Shown: positions 18,407-29,082 of the stretch, piece by piece
Layout: every line of letters starts with the position of its first letter
Position numbering within the stretch: position 1 is the stretch's first letter
NCBI RefSeq assembly: GCF_019047785.1
Contig: NZ_CP077290.1
Location: 1,674,001 to 1,738,000 of the forward strand
Source of the DNA: Enterobacter cancerogenus
GTDB lineage: Bacteria > Pseudomonadota > Gammaproteobacteria > Enterobacterales > Enterobacteriaceae
Length of the DNA: 64,000 bases
Reading direction: 5' to 3'
Notes under the pieces: model-generated
Told to the model about the DNA's origin: nothing
The model's input: the letters and a program-made list of their open reading frames with translations, nothing else
The model's database searches: none
Made by a program: the position numbers and the translations under genes

Positions 18407-19651
18407 GATAGTATCATCGCCGAAGCCAATCCACTTATACGTGGTCAGTGCTTCCAGCCCCATCGGGCCGCGCGCATGCAGTTTCTGAGTGCTCACGGCC
18501 ACTTCCGCGCCCAGGCCAAACTGGCCGCCGTCGGTGAATCGCGTAGAGGCGTTCACATACACGGCTGAAGAATCCACTTCGTTCACAAAGCGATTCGCGT
18601 TGCGCAGCGTGCGGGTCAGGATCGCATCAGAGTGTTGCGTCCCGTGTTCACGGATGTGCGCAATGGCGTCGTCGAGATCGGCGACCACCTTCACGTTCAG
18701 ATCCAGCGACAGAAACTCATCATCGTACTGCTCCGCTTTCACGGGAACCACATTCGCCGGGCCGTCCTTCAGCAGCGCCAGCGCACTGGCATCAGCGTGC
18801 AGCGTCACACCGCTTTGCGCCATCTGCTGGCTCAGCGCAGGCAGGAAGGTGCGTGCAATGCCCTGGTGCACCAGCAGGGTCTCTACGGTATTGCAGGTGC
18901 TCGGACGCTGAGTTTTAGCATTGACGATAATTTTCAGCGCAGGGTCAATTTCTGCGGTGTCATCCACCAGAATATGACACACGCCGATACCGCCGGTGAT
19001 CACCGGGATGGTTGACTGCTCGCGGCACAGCTTGTGCAGCCCTGCGCCACCGCGTGGGATCAGCATGTCGATGTATTTGTCCATGCGCAGCATCTCGTTC
19101 ACCAGCGCGCGGTCCGGGCTTTCAATGGCCTGCACGGCACCCGCCGGTAAGCCGCACTCCTCCAGCGCCTGCTGGATGACCTTTACCGTTGCCGCGTTGG
19201 TGCGCCAGGTCTCTTTCCCGCCGCGCAGAATGGCGGCGTTACCGGTTTTAAGACACAAAGAGGCCACGTCAACGGTGACGTTCGGACGGGCTTCGTAAAT
19301 CACGCCGATGACGCCGAGCGGCACGCGGCGGCGTTCAAGACGCAAACCGCTGTCGAGCAGCCCGCCGTCAATCACCTGCCCGACCGGATCGGCCAGATTA
19401 CAGACCTGACGAACATCGTCGGCAATGCTTTTCAGGCGCGCAGGATTAAGCGCCAGGCGGTCGAGCATCGCCTCGCTCAGGCCATTGCGACGCGCTTCCA
19501 GCAAATCCTGTTCGTTAGCGAGCAGGATCTCGGATGCCTGGGATTCCAGGTAATCAGCGATTTTTTCCAGCACGCGGTTTTTCTCACGGCTGGAAAGGAG
19601 CGCCAGTTTATAAGAGGCGGCCTTCGCGGCGGCACCCATTTGTTCCAACAT
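18398..19651 (-). CDS. proA: Gamma-glutamyl phosphate reductase
   Basis: A cytoplasmic NADPH-dependent enzyme that reduces gamma-glutamyl phosphate to glutamate-5-semialdehyde in proline synthesis. It has 417 residues, as E. coli ProA. The aldehyde-dehydrogenase-like fold shows the catalytic cysteine in [13 protein letters not shown]. It lies 11 bases after proB and is co-transcribed with it. In K-12 the next gene is thrW; here the proA 3' end borders the accessory insert. Confidence 0.97.
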   Translation of the reverse strand: MLEQMGAAAKAASYKLALLSSREKNRVLEKIADYLESQASEILLANEQDLLEARRNGLSEAMLDRLALNPARLKSIADDVRQVCNLADPVGQVIDGGLLDSGLRLERRRVPLGVIGVIYEARPNVTVDVASLCLKTGNAAILRGGKETWRTNAATVKVIQQALEECGLPAGAVQAIESPDRALVNEMLRMDKYIDMLIPRGGAGLHKLCREQSTIPVITGGIGVCHILVDDTAEIDPALKIIVNAKTQRPSTCNTVETLLVHQGIARTFLPALSQQMAQSGVTLHADASALALLKDGPANVVPVKAEQYDDEFLSLDLNVKVVADLDDAIAHIREHGTQHSDAILTRTLRNANRFVNEVDSSAVYVNASTRFTDGGQFGLGAEVAVSTQKLHARGPMGLEALTTYKWIGFGDDTIRA

Positions 19652-19662
19652 GTTCTGGCTCC

Positions 19663-20766
19663 TTAACGAATGATCATGTCATCGCGATGCACGGCTACCG
19701 GGCCATATTCATAGCCCAGAATAGCGTCGATCTGCTGCGAATGGTGGCCTGCAATACGGCGCAATGCGTCGCTGTTGTAGCGGCTTACGCCGTGGGCGAT
19801 GTCGCGACCCTCGAGGTTACGGATGCGGATCACTTCACCACGCGAGAAGTTGCCTGTCACGCTTTTAATTCCTTTAGGAAGTAATGAACTCCCCCTTTCC
19901 AGAATAGCGGCAGTGGCCCCTTCATCAACGGTCAGCTCACCTGCTGGCGGCGCGCCGAAAATCCAGCGTTTACGGTTTTCCAGCGGTGACGCCTGCGCAT
20001 GGAAGCGCGTCCCAACGGAGATCCCTTCCATGACATCGCCAATAACGCCCGGGCGGCTGCCCGCAGCGATAATGGTGTCGATACCCGCACGGCAGGCAAC
20101 GTCAGCCGCCTGAAGTTTGGTGCCCATTCCGCCGGTTCCGAGGCCGGAAACGCTGTCACCGGCGATGGCGCGTAAAGCATCGTCGATGCCGTGAACGTCT
20201 TTAATCAGCTCCGCTTCCGGGTTGGAACGGGGATCGGCGGTAAACAAGCCCTGCTGGTCAGTCAGAAGCAGGAGCTTATCGGCACCCGCCAGGATTGCGG
20301 CCAGCGCGGAAAGATTATCGTTATCGCCCACTTTGATTTCAGCGGTCGCCACGGCGTCGTTTTCGTTAATAACCGGAACAATATTGTTGTCCAGCAGCGC
20401 GCGCAGCGTGTCGCGCGCGTTCAGAAAGCGTTCTCTGTCTTCCATGTCGGCACGCGTCAGCAGCATCTGCCCGACGTGAATACCGTAGATGGAGAACAGC
20501 TGTTCCCAGAGTTGAATGAGTCGGCTTTGTCCCACGGCGGCCAGCAGCTGTTTAGAGGCGATCGTCGCGGGGAGTTCGGGGTAGCCCAGGTGTTCACGCC
20601 CGGCGGCAATCGCCCCGGAAGTCACAATAACAATACGATGCCCTGCGGCATGCAACTGAGCGCACTGACGTACAAGCTCAACAATGTGGGCGCGATTAAG
20701 GCGGCGCGATCCGCCTGTTAACACACTGGTACCGAGTTTTACCACCAGCGTCTGGCTGTCACTCAT
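19663..20766 (-). CDS. proB: Glutamate 5-kinase
   Basis: It phosphorylates glutamate to gamma-glutamyl phosphate, the first and proline-inhibited step of proline synthesis. It has 367 residues: amino-acid-kinase domain (1-255, [12 protein letters not shown] at the start, [16 protein letters not shown]) and C-terminal PUA domain (275-367). The start at 20766 (MSDSQTLVV) matches E. coli; an in-frame start at 20805 would add 13 residues not seen in the family. First gene of proBA, divergent from phoE. Confidence 0.96.
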   Translation of the reverse strand: MSDSQTLVVKLGTSVLTGGSRRLNRAHIVELVRQCAQLHAAGHRIVIVTSGAIAAGREHLGYPELPATIASKQLLAAVGQSRLIQLWEQLFSIYGIHVGQMLLTRADMEDRERFLNARDTLRALLDNNIVPVINENDAVATAEIKVGDNDNLSALAAILAGADKLLLLTDQQGLFTADPRSNPEAELIKDVHGIDDALRAIAGDSVSGLGTGGMGTKLQAADVACRAGIDTIIAAGSRPGVIGDVMEGISVGTRFHAQASPLENRKRWIFGAPPAGELTVDEGATAAILERGSSLLPKGIKSVTGNFSRGEVIRIRNLEGRDIAHGVSRYNSDALRRIAGHHSQQIDAILGYEYGPVAVHRDDMIIR

Positions 20767-20955
20767 GATTATCTGCCGTTCAACAATAAGGGGAAATGAA
20801 GTCAAACGAACGTTTTAACAGGACTCAGGCCCGTTGCCAACCGCCTTAGCATAAAGCAGAACACTTTGTTGCGCGGGATCAGGAAGCCTAACGGCAGATT
20901 TTGACGCTTATATGACAGAAAAAATAAAACTGACTTTTTTAAACATATTCTTACT

Positions 20956-20987
20956 TTGTCATAAAACGTTCATTCGAGAACGATAAA
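20956..20987 (+). promoter_or_regulatory. PhoB box and -10 element of phoE
   Basis: TTGTCATAAAACGTTCAT (20956-20973) matches the PhoB box as two direct TGTCA/CTGTCAT-like halves 11 bases apart. GATAAA (20982-20987) lies where the -10 element of PhoB-dependent promoters is expected. phoE is a known phosphate-starvation gene in E. coli. Confidence 0.65.
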
Positions 20988-21070
20988 ACCCTTCCTGTTT
21001 TTTCACGGGACTTAAGTAAACGCTTATCGTCCAGCGAATTTTAGCGCGTATATAACACTCAGGATTGAAA

Positions 21071-22123
21071 ATGAACAAGAGTACTCTGGCATTAGTGGTA
21101 ATGGGCGTTGTTGCTTCCGCATCGGTTCACGCAGCAGAAGTTTATAATAAGAACGGAAATAAACTGGATGTGTACGGCAAAGTAAAAGCAATGCATTACC
21201 TCAGCGATGATGATGCAAAAGACGGCGACCAGACCTACGTCCGTTTCGGTTTTAAAGGCGAAACGCAGATTAACGACCAGCTGACCGGCTATGGCCGCTG
21301 GGAAGCAGAATTTGCTGGTAACAAAGCAGAAAGCGATTCATCTCAGAAAACCCGTCTTGCTTTCGCGGGGATTAAAATTAAAGACTTCGGTTCTTTCGAC
21401 TACGGTCGTAATCTGGGCGCGCTGTACGACGTCGCAGCCCTGACCGATATGTTCCCGGAGTTCGGCGGTGACGGCCTGGCGCAAACTGATAACTTCATGA
21501 CTAAACGCTCCAGCGGCCTTGCAACATACCGTAATACCGACTTTTTCGGTCTGGTCGATGGTCTTGATATGACCCTGCAATACCAGGGCAAAAACGAAAA
21601 CCGCGACGTGAAAAAACAGAACGGCGACGGCTTCGGCACCTCTCTGGGCTATGACTTCGGCGGCAGCGATTTCTCCATCATCGGCGCTTACGCTAGCTCT
21701 GATCGTACCAACGAGCAAAACCTGCAGGCGCGCGGCGAAGGTAAAAAAGCGGAAGGCTGGGCAACAGGCCTGAAGTACGACGGTAACGATATTTACCTGG
21801 CGACCATCTATTCTGAAACGCGTAATATGGCCCCGATTTCAGGCGGCTTTGCCAATAAAGCGCAAAACTTCGAAGCCGTGGCGCAATACCAGTTTGATTT
21901 TGGTCTGCGTCCATCCATTGGTTATGTTCAGTCTAAAGGCAAAGATATCGAAGGGATCGGTGACGAAGACATCGTGAAATATATCGACGTGGGCGCGACC
22001 TATTATTTCAACAAAAATATGTCCGCCTTTGTTGATTATAAAATCAACCAGATTGACGACGATAATAAACTGGGCGTGAGCAGCGATGATATCGTTGCCC
22101 TGGGCATGACGTACCAGTTCTGA
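21071..22123 (+). CDS. phoE: Outer membrane phosphoporin PhoE
   Basis: A trimeric 16-strand general porin with anion preference, made under phosphate starvation. 350 residues with a 21-residue signal peptide (VVASASVHA before [16 protein letters not shown]), porin body with the eyelet-loop signature DMFPEFGGD, and the C-terminal Phe (MTYQF) needed for assembly. Strings such as [19 protein letters not shown] match E. coli PhoE rather than OmpC/OmpF. ATG 21071 preceded by CAGGA was chosen; a TTG two codons earlier is less likely. Its position beside proB is the K-12 position. Confidence 0.96.
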   Translation: MNKSTLALVVMGVVASASVHAAEVYNKNGNKLDVYGKVKAMHYLSDDDAKDGDQTYVRFGFKGETQINDQLTGYGRWEAEFAGNKAESDSSQKTRLAFAGIKIKDFGSFDYGRNLGALYDVAALTDMFPEFGGDGLAQTDNFMTKRSSGLATYRNTDFFGLVDGLDMTLQYQGKNENRDVKKQNGDGFGTSLGYDFGGSDFSIIGAYASSDRTNEQNLQARGEGKKAEGWATGLKYDGNDIYLATIYSETRNMAPISGGFANKAQNFEAVAQYQFDFGLRPSIGYVQSKGKDIEGIGDEDIVKYIDVGATYYFNKNMSAFVDYKINQIDDDNKLGVSSDDIVALGMTYQF

Positions 22124-22134
22124 TTTTGCAGTAA

Positions 22135-22163
22135 TAAAAAACCGGCGTAATGCCGGTTTTTTA
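22135..22163 (+). terminator. Rho-independent terminator of phoE
   Basis: ACCGGC and GCCGGT arms around GTAAT, flanked by A- and T-runs, so it may work in both directions (phoE and crl). Confidence 0.85.
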
Positions 22164-22166
22164 TTA

Positions 22167-22192
22167 CCCGGTGGCGGCTTCGCCTTACCCGG
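22167..22192. repeat. REP-like palindrome
   Basis: Copy of the dispersed palindrome (CCCGGTGGCGGC...CCTTACCCGG) between phoE and crl. Confidence 0.65.
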
Positions 22193-22207
22193 ATGACCAA
22201 CCTGACC

Positions 22208-22609
22208 TTACGCCGTCAGCTTAACCGCTTCGCTTGAGAAATCATCGGCGGGTTCCAGCTTCAGGTCCAGCGTTGCCAGCAGCGCCGTTGCTTTGGCAAG
22301 GTACTCTTTCAGCGTGTGCTCCAGACGATCGATCACTTCCTGATCTTTGATAGGCGCAGGCTGCCAGTTCCCTTCTTTATTAAACAGACCAAACTGGTAG
22401 CTGTAGGTGAAACGTTTTTCCTCTGCTTCCATTTCCATCCACCAGCCCCAGAATTCACGGCTTTCAGGTGCAGGCTTCACGTTGACGCATACGGCCAGGC
22501 AGTCGAAAAAAAAGCGATTCTCTTCACACTGCTCTTCTCGAATGTACGGGCCAAGAGCCATGAACTTCTTAATCAGTCTACTTTTCGGGTGTCCACTCGG
22601 TAACGTCAT
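22208..22609 (-). CDS. crl: Sigma factor-binding protein Crl
   Basis: A cytoplasmic 133-residue protein that binds sigma-S and favours assembly of the sigma-S RNA polymerase, affecting curli and stationary-phase genes. The conserved core ([31 protein letters not shown]) matches E. coli Crl. Start 22609 ([12 protein letters not shown]) has AGGAG 5 bases before it; the longer frame to 22633 is not family-like. It is a single-gene unit in the K-12 order phoE-crl-frsA. Confidence 0.95.
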   Translation of the reverse strand: MTLPSGHPKSRLIKKFMALGPYIREEQCEENRFFFDCLAVCVNVKPAPESREFWGWWMEMEAEEKRFTYSYQFGLFNKEGNWQPAPIKDQEVIDRLEHTLKEYLAKATALLATLDLKLEPADDFSSEAVKLTA

Positions 22610-22666
22610 TACGATCTCCTTTTGTGAAGCCACTGTTTTACCAAACCGTCAAAATTTAGCAATCTA

Positions 22667-23911
22667 TTAACACACTCTCTGAGCGATCCAGCGCGTGATC
22701 TCTTTCAACGCTTTGTCAAAATTCTGATACACCGGGCTGAATGGCACCTCAAGCAGTTTGCCATCGGAAGATGACGAGGTGATTAAACGCGACTCTTCCT
22801 CCGGGCTGAACGGATCGTTTTTCCAGAATCCGGAGAGCATCGGCGTAGGACACCGCCGCCCCAGTAAGCCCTGCGTTTTAAGAGAGTAACGATTAAGCTC
22901 CACGCGCAACGCTTCGTCTGATGCATCATGCATGCCAAGACGGCTCGCCAGCACGTCCAGATACATCTCTGGCACGCTGCCCTGCCGCACGGGATCGCTG
23001 AGCAGGGCATGGACGACCGGGCCAAGACAAGCGACCGCTTTCAGGCGGGAGGATTCAAGGTAGGCCAGACGCACCGCGACGTTGGCCCCGAAGCGGAAAC
23101 CAAAGGCCGCCACGCGGGTATGATCAACCCATGGAATATTTTCCAGCGCTTTCAGCGCATGCTGGTGCAGCAGGCTCGAGTCCTGCGTCAGTTTCCACTT
23201 GGTTGAGAAGCCGATTGAGGGCATATCCAGCGTCAGCATGGCGATCCCTTTTGGTGCAAAGTAACGCTCAAACAGGCTGAAGTAATCAATCTGAAGCGAA
23301 TCGAGGCCGCCGCACATCAGCACCGTCGGGAATGGCCCCTCGCCTTCCGGCATATGCAGGAAGCCGGTTACGGACGCTCCGCCGGGGATGGTAAATTCAA
23401 GCTCGCGCATGCGGCACGACAGCCGCTGAGCCGCTTCTTCGTAGGCGCGATTGGCCAGCGCCTGAGCCTGCTCGGCCAGCTCATCCCCCTTAAGATGGGG
23501 ATAGGCGGCAATGCTGTAGAGGTTTGAGGCGTGCAGCCAGTGCTGGCCGCTGAGCGTGGCATCCTCTTCCTGGCTGGCTTTTTGCTGCCAGAGCATCGCC
23601 TGTTTAGACCACTCATAGATCCAGTTGCCGCCGCGATAGCCAACGACCGTATCGTACAGTTCGCTGTCGGTGCGTTCGGCCTCGCTCATCACGATGCGCG
23701 CCTGCACTTCGAGGATTTCACGGGGATCGATACCGCGCCAAATCCACATCAGACGGTTGATCATGCGATACCAGTGGGGGACATTTTTGCCGTCTAACGC
23801 AGACTGCACTGAAGGCATGGTGCCAGAGTTAAACCGGCGCACCAGCGTCGACGTCTCAGGATGTTTGAAACGGGGTTTGAAAAGAGTCTCAGTGAGATTC
23901 GCCTGCGTCAT
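22667..23911 (-). CDS. frsA: Esterase FrsA (fermentation-respiration switch protein)
   Basis: 414 residues, as in E. coli, with a C-terminal alpha/beta-hydrolase domain ([22 protein letters not shown], then [19 protein letters not shown], where the usual nucleophile elbow GxSxG is replaced by GFRFG). FrsA binds EIIA-Glc in E. coli and affects the balance of respiration and fermentation; hydrolase activity is disputed, consistent with the altered elbow. Located between crl and gpt as in K-12. Confidence 0.94.
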   Translation of the reverse strand: MTQANLTETLFKPRFKHPETSTLVRRFNSGTMPSVQSALDGKNVPHWYRMINRLMWIWRGIDPREILEVQARIVMSEAERTDSELYDTVVGYRGGNWIYEWSKQAMLWQQKASQEEDATLSGQHWLHASNLYSIAAYPHLKGDELAEQAQALANRAYEEAAQRLSCRMRELEFTIPGGASVTGFLHMPEGEGPFPTVLMCGGLDSLQIDYFSLFERYFAPKGIAMLTLDMPSIGFSTKWKLTQDSSLLHQHALKALENIPWVDHTRVAAFGFRFGANVAVRLAYLESSRLKAVACLGPVVHALLSDPVRQGSVPEMYLDVLASRLGMHDASDEALRVELNRYSLKTQGLLGRRCPTPMLSGFWKNDPFSPEEESRLITSSSSDGKLLEVPFSPVYQNFDKALKEITRWIAQRVC

Positions 23912-23975
23912 TGCGTTGCCTCCATGGATACGTCATTAAGAGACCATTGTAACGCGGCAGAGGCTAAAAAGAACA

Positions 23976-23996
23976 ACGCCCGGCATGGCCGGGCGT
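23976..23996 (-). terminator. Hairpin at the end of gpt
   Basis: ACGCCCGGC and GCCGGGCGT arms around a 3-base loop, downstream of gpt on the minus strand. A TTTTT run follows after about 8 bases. Confidence 0.65.
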
Positions 23997-24015
23997 GTAA
24001 AGTTACGTACTGGAA

Positions 24016-24474
24016 TTAGCGGCCTGAAATAGGCGGTACAAAGACCACACTCATATCCCATGGCTGTTCAATCCAGGTATCCTGCGGGATATCAATCACG
24101 TAATCATCCACCAGCGGGCGACCAGTCGGCTTCGCGAAGATGGTCACGAAGTGAGCTTTCGGATACATTTCGCGGATAGCTACCGCGGTACCACCGGTAT
24201 CCACCAGGTCATCAATAACGATGAAGCCTTCACCGTCGCCTTCTGCGCGTTTCAGCACTTTCAGCTCGCGCTGGTTGTCGTGGTCATAGCTGGAGATGCA
24301 AACGGTATCGACATGACGAATACCCAGCTCACGTGCCAGCAGCGCCCCCGGTACCAGACCGCCACGGCTGACGGCAATAATGCCTTTCCACTGTTCGGAA
24401 GGCATCAGACGCGCAGCCAGCTTGCGTGCGTGAATCTGCAACATGTCCCAGGTGACGACGTATTTTTCGCTCAT
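24016..24474 (-). CDS. gpt: Xanthine-guanine phosphoribosyltransferase
   Basis: It salvages guanine and xanthine (and weakly hypoxanthine) with PRPP to GMP and XMP. 152 residues, as in E. coli. The PRPP-binding motif is [14 protein letters not shown] and the base-binding C-terminal loop contains DTWIEQPWD. It associates with the inner face of the membrane in E. coli. Monocistronic, divergent from pepD, in the K-12 place. Confidence 0.97.
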   Translation of the reverse strand: MSEKYVVTWDMLQIHARKLAARLMPSEQWKGIIAVSRGGLVPGALLARELGIRHVDTVCISSYDHDNQRELKVLKRAEGDGEGFIVIDDLVDTGGTAVAIREMYPKAHFVTIFAKPTGRPLVDDYVIDIPQDTWIEQPWDMSVVFVPPISGR

Positions 24475-24734
24475 GTGAAGTGTCCCAGCCTGTTTATCTA
24501 CGGCTTAAAAAGTGTTCAAGGGGGAAATAGGTTGCGCGAGATTATAGAGATCTGACGCACTAAAAACCAGTGTTTAGCGCCCTGAGCCTGAGTTTTTACA
24601 TGCTTAATGCTACCAGCAACCAGAGAAAGTGGTATTCTCAGTTTCATCTCGCAAGCCCGACTTGTGGTAACTATTAACCTGCTAACCCCGTGTCCTGCAT
24701 CATTGTTTGCAGCGCACCGACAAGGAGACTTATC

Positions 24735-26192
24735 GTGTCTGAACTGTCTCAATTATCGCCACAGCCGCTGTGGGATATTTTTGCCAAAATCTGCTCCATT
24801 CCGCACCCGTCCTACCATGAAGAACAATTAGCCGAACACATTATGGGCTGGGCGAAGGAAAAAGGCCTGCACGCCGAGCGTGACCAGGTGGGCAACATCC
24901 TGATCCGTAAACCTGCAACCGCAGGGATGGAAAACCGTAAACCGGTTGTGCTGCAGGCGCACCTGGATATGGTTCCACAGAAAAACAACGATACCGTTCA
25001 CGACTTCACCAAAGATCCTATTCAGCCGTACATCGATGGCGACTGGGTGAAAGCGCGCGGCACCACCCTTGGCGCGGACAACGGTATTGGCATGGCCTCT
25101 GCGCTGGCCGTGCTGGCAGACGACAGCGTTGAGCACGGCCCGCTGGAAGTGCTGCTGACCATGACCGAAGAAGCGGGCATGGACGGTGCGTTTGGCTTAC
25201 AGGCGAACTGGCTGCAGGCTGACATCCTGATCAACACCGACTCAGAAGAAGAAGGTGAGATCTACATGGGCTGCGCGGGCGGGATTGATTTCATCTCTAC
25301 CCTGCCGCTCTCCCGCGAAGCCGTTCCTGCGGGCTTCGAGACCTTCAAGCTGACGCTGAAGGGGCTGAAAGGCGGCCACTCTGGCGGCGATATTCATTTA
25401 GGTCTCGGCAATGCCAACAAACTGCTGGCGCGCTTCCTGGCAGGTCATGCGACTGACCTGGATCTGCGTCTGGTGGATTTCAACGGTGGTACGCTGCGTA
25501 ACGCGATCCCGCGTGAAGCCTTCGCCACCGTGGCCGTGCCTGCGGCAAAAGCAGACGAGCTGAAAAAGCTCGCCAGCGTTTATCTGGATATCCTGAAAAA
25601 CGAACTGTCTGAGAAAGAGAAAAACCTGAACGTGGTGCTGGAATCTGTCTCTACAGATAAAGCCGCGCTGACCGCACAGTCACGCGACAGCTTCGTTCAA
25701 CTGCTGAACGCCACGCCAAATGGTGTAATCCGCAACTCCGACGTCGCGAAAGGCGTGGTAGAAACCTCTCTGAACGTGGGCGTGGTCACCATGAGCGACG
25801 AGAGCGCAGAGATCATCTGTCTGATCCGCTCGCTGATCGACAGCGGTAAAGAGTATGTGGTGAGCATGCTGGAATCTCTGGGTAAACTGGCGGGCGCGAA
25901 CACCTCCGCGAAAGGCAGCTACCCGGGCTGGCAGCCGGATGCCACCTCTCCGGTGATGGCGCTGGTACGTGAAACCTATCAGCGTCTGTTCAACAGCACG
26001 CCGAATATCCAGGTGATCCACGCGGGTCTGGAGTGCGGTCTGTTCAAAAAACCGTACCCGAACATGGACATGGTTTCCATTGGGCCAACCATCACCGGGC
26101 CACACTCCCCGGATGAGCAGGTTCATATCGAAAGCGTGGGCCACTACTGGACGCTGCTGACGGAACTGCTGAAGGCGATCCCTGCGAAGTAA
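24735..26192 (+). CDS. pepD: Aminoacyl-histidine dipeptidase (peptidase D)
   Basis: A cytosolic M20C zinc dipeptidase cleaving Xaa-His and other dipeptides, 485 residues as in E. coli. Metal-site motifs: QAHLDMVP, TLGADNGIGMA, TEEAGMDGAFG and the C-terminal HAGLECGLF/GPTITGPHSPDE. The GTG at 24735 (MSELSQL) has AAGGAG 7 bases upstream and gives the E. coli N terminus; a frame to 24690 has no family support. Confidence 0.96.
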   Translation: MSELSQLSPQPLWDIFAKICSIPHPSYHEEQLAEHIMGWAKEKGLHAERDQVGNILIRKPATAGMENRKPVVLQAHLDMVPQKNNDTVHDFTKDPIQPYIDGDWVKARGTTLGADNGIGMASALAVLADDSVEHGPLEVLLTMTEEAGMDGAFGLQANWLQADILINTDSEEEGEIYMGCAGGIDFISTLPLSREAVPAGFETFKLTLKGLKGGHSGGDIHLGLGNANKLLARFLAGHATDLDLRLVDFNGGTLRNAIPREAFATVAVPAAKADELKKLASVYLDILKNELSEKEKNLNVVLESVSTDKAALTAQSRDSFVQLLNATPNGVIRNSDVAKGVVETSLNVGVVTMSDESAEIICLIRSLIDSGKEYVVSMLESLGKLAGANTSAKGSYPGWQPDATSPVMALVRETYQRLFNSTPNIQVIHAGLECGLFKKPYPNMDMVSIGPTITGPHSPDEQVHIESVGHYWTLLTELLKAIPAK

Positions 26193-26205
26193 TTAGCCGT
26201 TTGAT

Positions 26206-26231
26206 GCCCGGTGGCGCTTCGCTTGCCGGGC
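26206..26231. repeat. REP-like palindrome
   Basis: GCCCGGTGGCGC...TTGCCGGGC between the convergent pepD and dinB genes, likely serving both 3' ends. Confidence 0.65.
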
Positions 26232-26247
26232 CTACGATTGATACACG

Positions 26248-27306
26248 CTACAACCCTAATACCAACTGCCGCTCCAGCTGCGGATCCAGCAGCGTAACGT
26301 GCACCCCCACCAGCCGAACCCCTCGCCCTGCCCGCCGCTCTTCCCACGCTTTTTTCGCCGTAGCGATAAGATCGTCTTTATTCAGCCGGGGCCAGACGTG
26401 TTCCTGGGTGGTCTGCTGGAAATCGTTGAACTTGAGCTTGATGCCCTGACGGGCAATCAGCAGATCCGGTTTCACCTTCGCCAGACGTCGTTCCAGCTCG
26501 GGATAGAGCTGATCGGTAATAATGGCTTCGCAATCTGACCAGTCGTGAATATCTTCTATCAGCGTGCGCTCGACCCCGACGGATTTACGCAGCCGTTCGC
26601 TGTTCACGTCGCGATCGTCAATCCCCTGGCTGCGCTCCCACAGCACGCGGCCAAATTTGCCAAAACGCTTGAGCAGCATCGCCAGATCGCTGCGCTGCAC
26701 GTCTTCACAGGTCCGTAATCCCATGCTTTCAAGCTTGGCGGCAGAGACTTTCCCCACGCCGGGAATTTTACCGAGCGGCAGGGTTTTCAAAAACGCCGGG
26801 ACCTCTTCAGGGGTGATGACGTACTGACCGTTGGGCTTATTGAGATCGGACGCGATTTTCGCCAGGAACTTCACCGGCGCGATGCCTGCCGATGCGGTCA
26901 GGTTTAGCTCGTCTGAGATGGTCTGGCGGATCTTCTGCGCCATCAGCGTGGCTGAGCCGTGGCAATGCAGGCTGTCAGTGACATCAAGATAGGCTTCGTC
27001 CAGCGAAAGCGGCTCAATCAGCGAGGTATAGCGGGAAAAAATTTCCCGTATGTGGGCGGAGGCTTCTTTATAGGCGTCGAAACGCCCCGGTAAAAGGGTG
27101 AGATGAGGGCACAGCTTCAGCGCCATTGCCGTAGGCATTGCGCTGCGTACGCCAAATTTGCGCGCAGGATAGTTGGCGGTACTGATGACGCCACGCTGGA
27201 CGCGGCTTCCGCCTATCGCGATAGGGATATCCCGTAGCGCCGGATTATCACGCATCTCTACCGCAGCGAAAAAGCAGTCCATATCGACATGGATTATTTT
27301 GCGCAT
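26248..27306 (-). CDS. dinB: DNA polymerase IV
   Basis: A Y-family translesion polymerase that copies past N2-dG adducts and acts in the SOS response. 352 residues (351 in E. coli). Catalytic acidic residues are in [12 protein letters not shown] (D8) and [10 protein letters not shown] (the D-E pair near 103), followed by the thumb and the little-finger domain (about 240-340) and a C-terminal clamp-binding end (QLVLGL). A LexA box lies just upstream. Unlike in K-12, yafN, yafO and yafP do not follow it. Confidence 0.97.
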   Translation of the reverse strand: MRKIIHVDMDCFFAAVEMRDNPALRDIPIAIGGSRVQRGVISTANYPARKFGVRSAMPTAMALKLCPHLTLLPGRFDAYKEASAHIREIFSRYTSLIEPLSLDEAYLDVTDSLHCHGSATLMAQKIRQTISDELNLTASAGIAPVKFLAKIASDLNKPNGQYVITPEEVPAFLKTLPLGKIPGVGKVSAAKLESMGLRTCEDVQRSDLAMLLKRFGKFGRVLWERSQGIDDRDVNSERLRKSVGVERTLIEDIHDWSDCEAIITDQLYPELERRLAKVKPDLLIARQGIKLKFNDFQQTTQEHVWPRLNKDDLIATAKKAWEERRAGRGVRLVGVHVTLLDPQLERQLVLGL

Positions 27307-27325
27307 AGTAAACCCTCACTCATCA

Positions 27326-27341
27326 CTGGATAAGTATACAG
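27326..27341 (-). promoter_or_regulatory. LexA box of dinB
   Basis: On the dinB strand the site reads CTGTATACTTATCCAG, one mismatch from CTGT-N8-ACAG, 20 bases upstream of the start codon. Confidence 0.75.
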
Positions 27342-27409
27342 TAAACATAAGCAAATTGAGAAGCGTCCGTGACGCGAGCAGCGTCTGCCCACTTTATAAA
27401 GGAAAACTA

Positions 27410-27463
27410 ATGTGTAAACTAACAGCTTCGCTATTGCGAAAATCTATAGCGATGATAATGTGA
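27410..27463 (+). CDS. Possible 17-residue small ORF
   Basis: ATG at 27410 preceded by AAAGGA at 6-7 bases, 17 codons, TGA stop. The product is basic then hydrophobic (MCKLTASLLRKSIAMIM). It lies in the 240-base gap between dinB and dpaA and could be a leader peptide or small membrane peptide. I recognise no homologue; the good Shine-Dalgarno match is the only evidence. Confidence 0.25.
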   Translation: MCKLTASLLRKSIAMIM

Positions 27464-27547
27464 GCGCTCCTGTCCAGAATAATCTGATTTCGGGTCTCTT
27501 TTGCCGTCCTGGCAAGTTGGTCATGGTTTTATCAAGGAACAAGTAGT

Positions 27548-28288
27548 ATGCGTAAAATCGCATTATTCATTGCGATGCTTCTGATTCCGTGTGTGTCGTT
27601 TGCCGGGCTGCTCAGCAGCAACAGTTCAACCACACCCATCAGCAAAGAATATAAACAGCAGTTAATGGGATCCCCGGTTTATATTCAAATCTTCAAGGAA
27701 GAGCGCACTCTCGACCTGTATGTCAAAATGGGCGAGACGTATCAGCTGCTTGATAGTTATAAGATTTGTAACTATTCAGGGGGCCTTGGACCAAAACAAC
27801 GTCAGGGCGACTTCAAGAGTCCGGAAGGGTTTTACAACGTTCAGCGTAGCCAGCTAAAACCTGACAGCCGTTTCTATAAAGCGATTAACATCGGTTTCCC
27901 GAATGCCTTCGACCGTGCCCACGGTTATGAGGGTAAATACCTGATGATCCACGGTGCCTGCGTGTCTGTCGGCTGTTACGCGATGACCGATACGGGCATT
28001 GATGAGATTTTCCAGTTCGTGACCGGCGCACTGGTCTTTGGTCAGCCGAACGTGCAGGTGAGCATTTATCCGTTCCGCATGACCGATGCCAACATGGCGC
28101 GTCACAAATACTCTTACTACGCGGATTTCTGGAAACAGCTGAAGCCGGGTTACGACTACTTTGAACAGACCCATAAGCCGCCGGTTGTTTCGGTTGTGGA
28201 TGGGCGTTATCTGGTCAGCAAACCGCTGAGCCACGAAGTCGTCCACCCACAGTTGGCGTCAAACTACACGGTCCCCGAGGCAAAATAA
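27548..28288 (+). CDS. dpaA: Peptidoglycan meso-DAP protein amidase A (YkuD-fold, releases Braun lipoprotein)
   Basis: 246 residues, as E. coli YafK/DpaA. Signal peptide about 1-19 (CVSFA before GLLSS). The YkuD (L,D-transpeptidase) domain shows the catalytic triad region with H135 and C143 in [14 protein letters not shown]. In E. coli this periplasmic enzyme cuts the bond between Lpp and peptidoglycan DAP rather than forming it. The last 30 bases overlap the 3' end of yafJ on the other strand. Confidence 0.94.
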   Translation: MRKIALFIAMLLIPCVSFAGLLSSNSSTTPISKEYKQQLMGSPVYIQIFKEERTLDLYVKMGETYQLLDSYKICNYSGGLGPKQRQGDFKSPEGFYNVQRSQLKPDSRFYKAINIGFPNAFDRAHGYEGKYLMIHGACVSVGCYAMTDTGIDEIFQFVTGALVFGQPNVQVSIYPFRMTDANMARHKYSYYADFWKQLKPGYDYFEQTHKPPVVSVVDGRYLVSKPLSHEVVHPQLASNYTVPEAK

Positions 28289-29026
28289 CGCCCACTCGCC
28301 TGGCATAATCTTTTGCCAGGCTTCGTTGCCCGTCAGCGGCTGCGTCGCGATCACGGTGACCACATCGTTTGGCGTGGTCTCCTTCTGAAAATCTATCTCC
28401 ACATCCTGATCGAGCAGCGTGGCCACACCAAACGGCGCACGGCGGGTGATCCAGAACAGGTTCGTCGAACAGTACGCCATCACGTAGCGCCCGTCAGACA
28501 ACAGCATGTTGAATACCCCTTTCTCGCGCAATTCTGTCGCCAGTAACGCAATGTATTTGAACACCGCTGCCATGTTGCCCGGCGTGCGGGGATAGCGTTC
28601 CGTCAGCTTGTGCAGCAGCCAGCAAAACGCTTTTTCGCTGTCGGTTTCTCCGACCGGGCGGAAATTGCCCGTTTCAAGCGATTTATAGCCCGTCAGTTGG
28701 CCGTTATGCGCGTAGGTCCAGTTGCGACCCCACAGCTCGCGGGTAAAGGGATGCGTGTTTTCCAGCGCCACTTCGCCGCGATTTGCCTGACGAATGTGGG
28801 CGATAACCGAGTGGGATTTTATCGGGTAATCCTGCACCAGTTTGGCAATGGGCGAGTTGAAGCTGGGTTGTGGATCTTTAAACGTGCGACAGCCTTTGCC
28901 TTCGTAGAAGGTAATGCCCCAGCCGTCTTTATGCGGCCCGGTTCCCCCACCGCGCTGTACCAGCCCGGTGAAGCTAAAGCAGATATCGGTTGGCACATTG
29001 GCGCTCATCCCGAGCAGTTCGCACAT
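28259..29026 (-). CDS. yafJ: Class II glutamine amidotransferase-like protein YafJ
   Basis: 255 residues. Cys2 directly after the initiator Met ([14 protein letters not shown]) is the N-terminal nucleophile of class II glutamine amidotransferases once Met is removed, and the [10 protein letters not shown] and HNGQLTGY motifs line the glutamine pocket. No synthase domain is attached, so it may act as a hydrolase on a gamma-glutamyl compound; the substrate is unknown. Start 29026 was chosen because an upstream in-frame start (29038) would bury Cys2. Confidence 0.92.
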   Translation of the reverse strand: MCELLGMSANVPTDICFSFTGLVQRGGGTGPHKDGWGITFYEGKGCRTFKDPQPSFNSPIAKLVQDYPIKSHSVIAHIRQANRGEVALENTHPFTRELWGRNWTYAHNGQLTGYKSLETGNFRPVGETDSEKAFCWLLHKLTERYPRTPGNMAAVFKYIALLATELREKGVFNMLLSDGRYVMAYCSTNLFWITRRAPFGVATLLDQDVEIDFQKETTPNDVVTVIATQPLTGNEAWQKIMPGEWALFCLGDRVV

Positions 29027-29082
29027 AATCACCTCCACAACAGCGGGGGCAGCGCCCCAATGGATATGCCCCCCGCGAAGTC

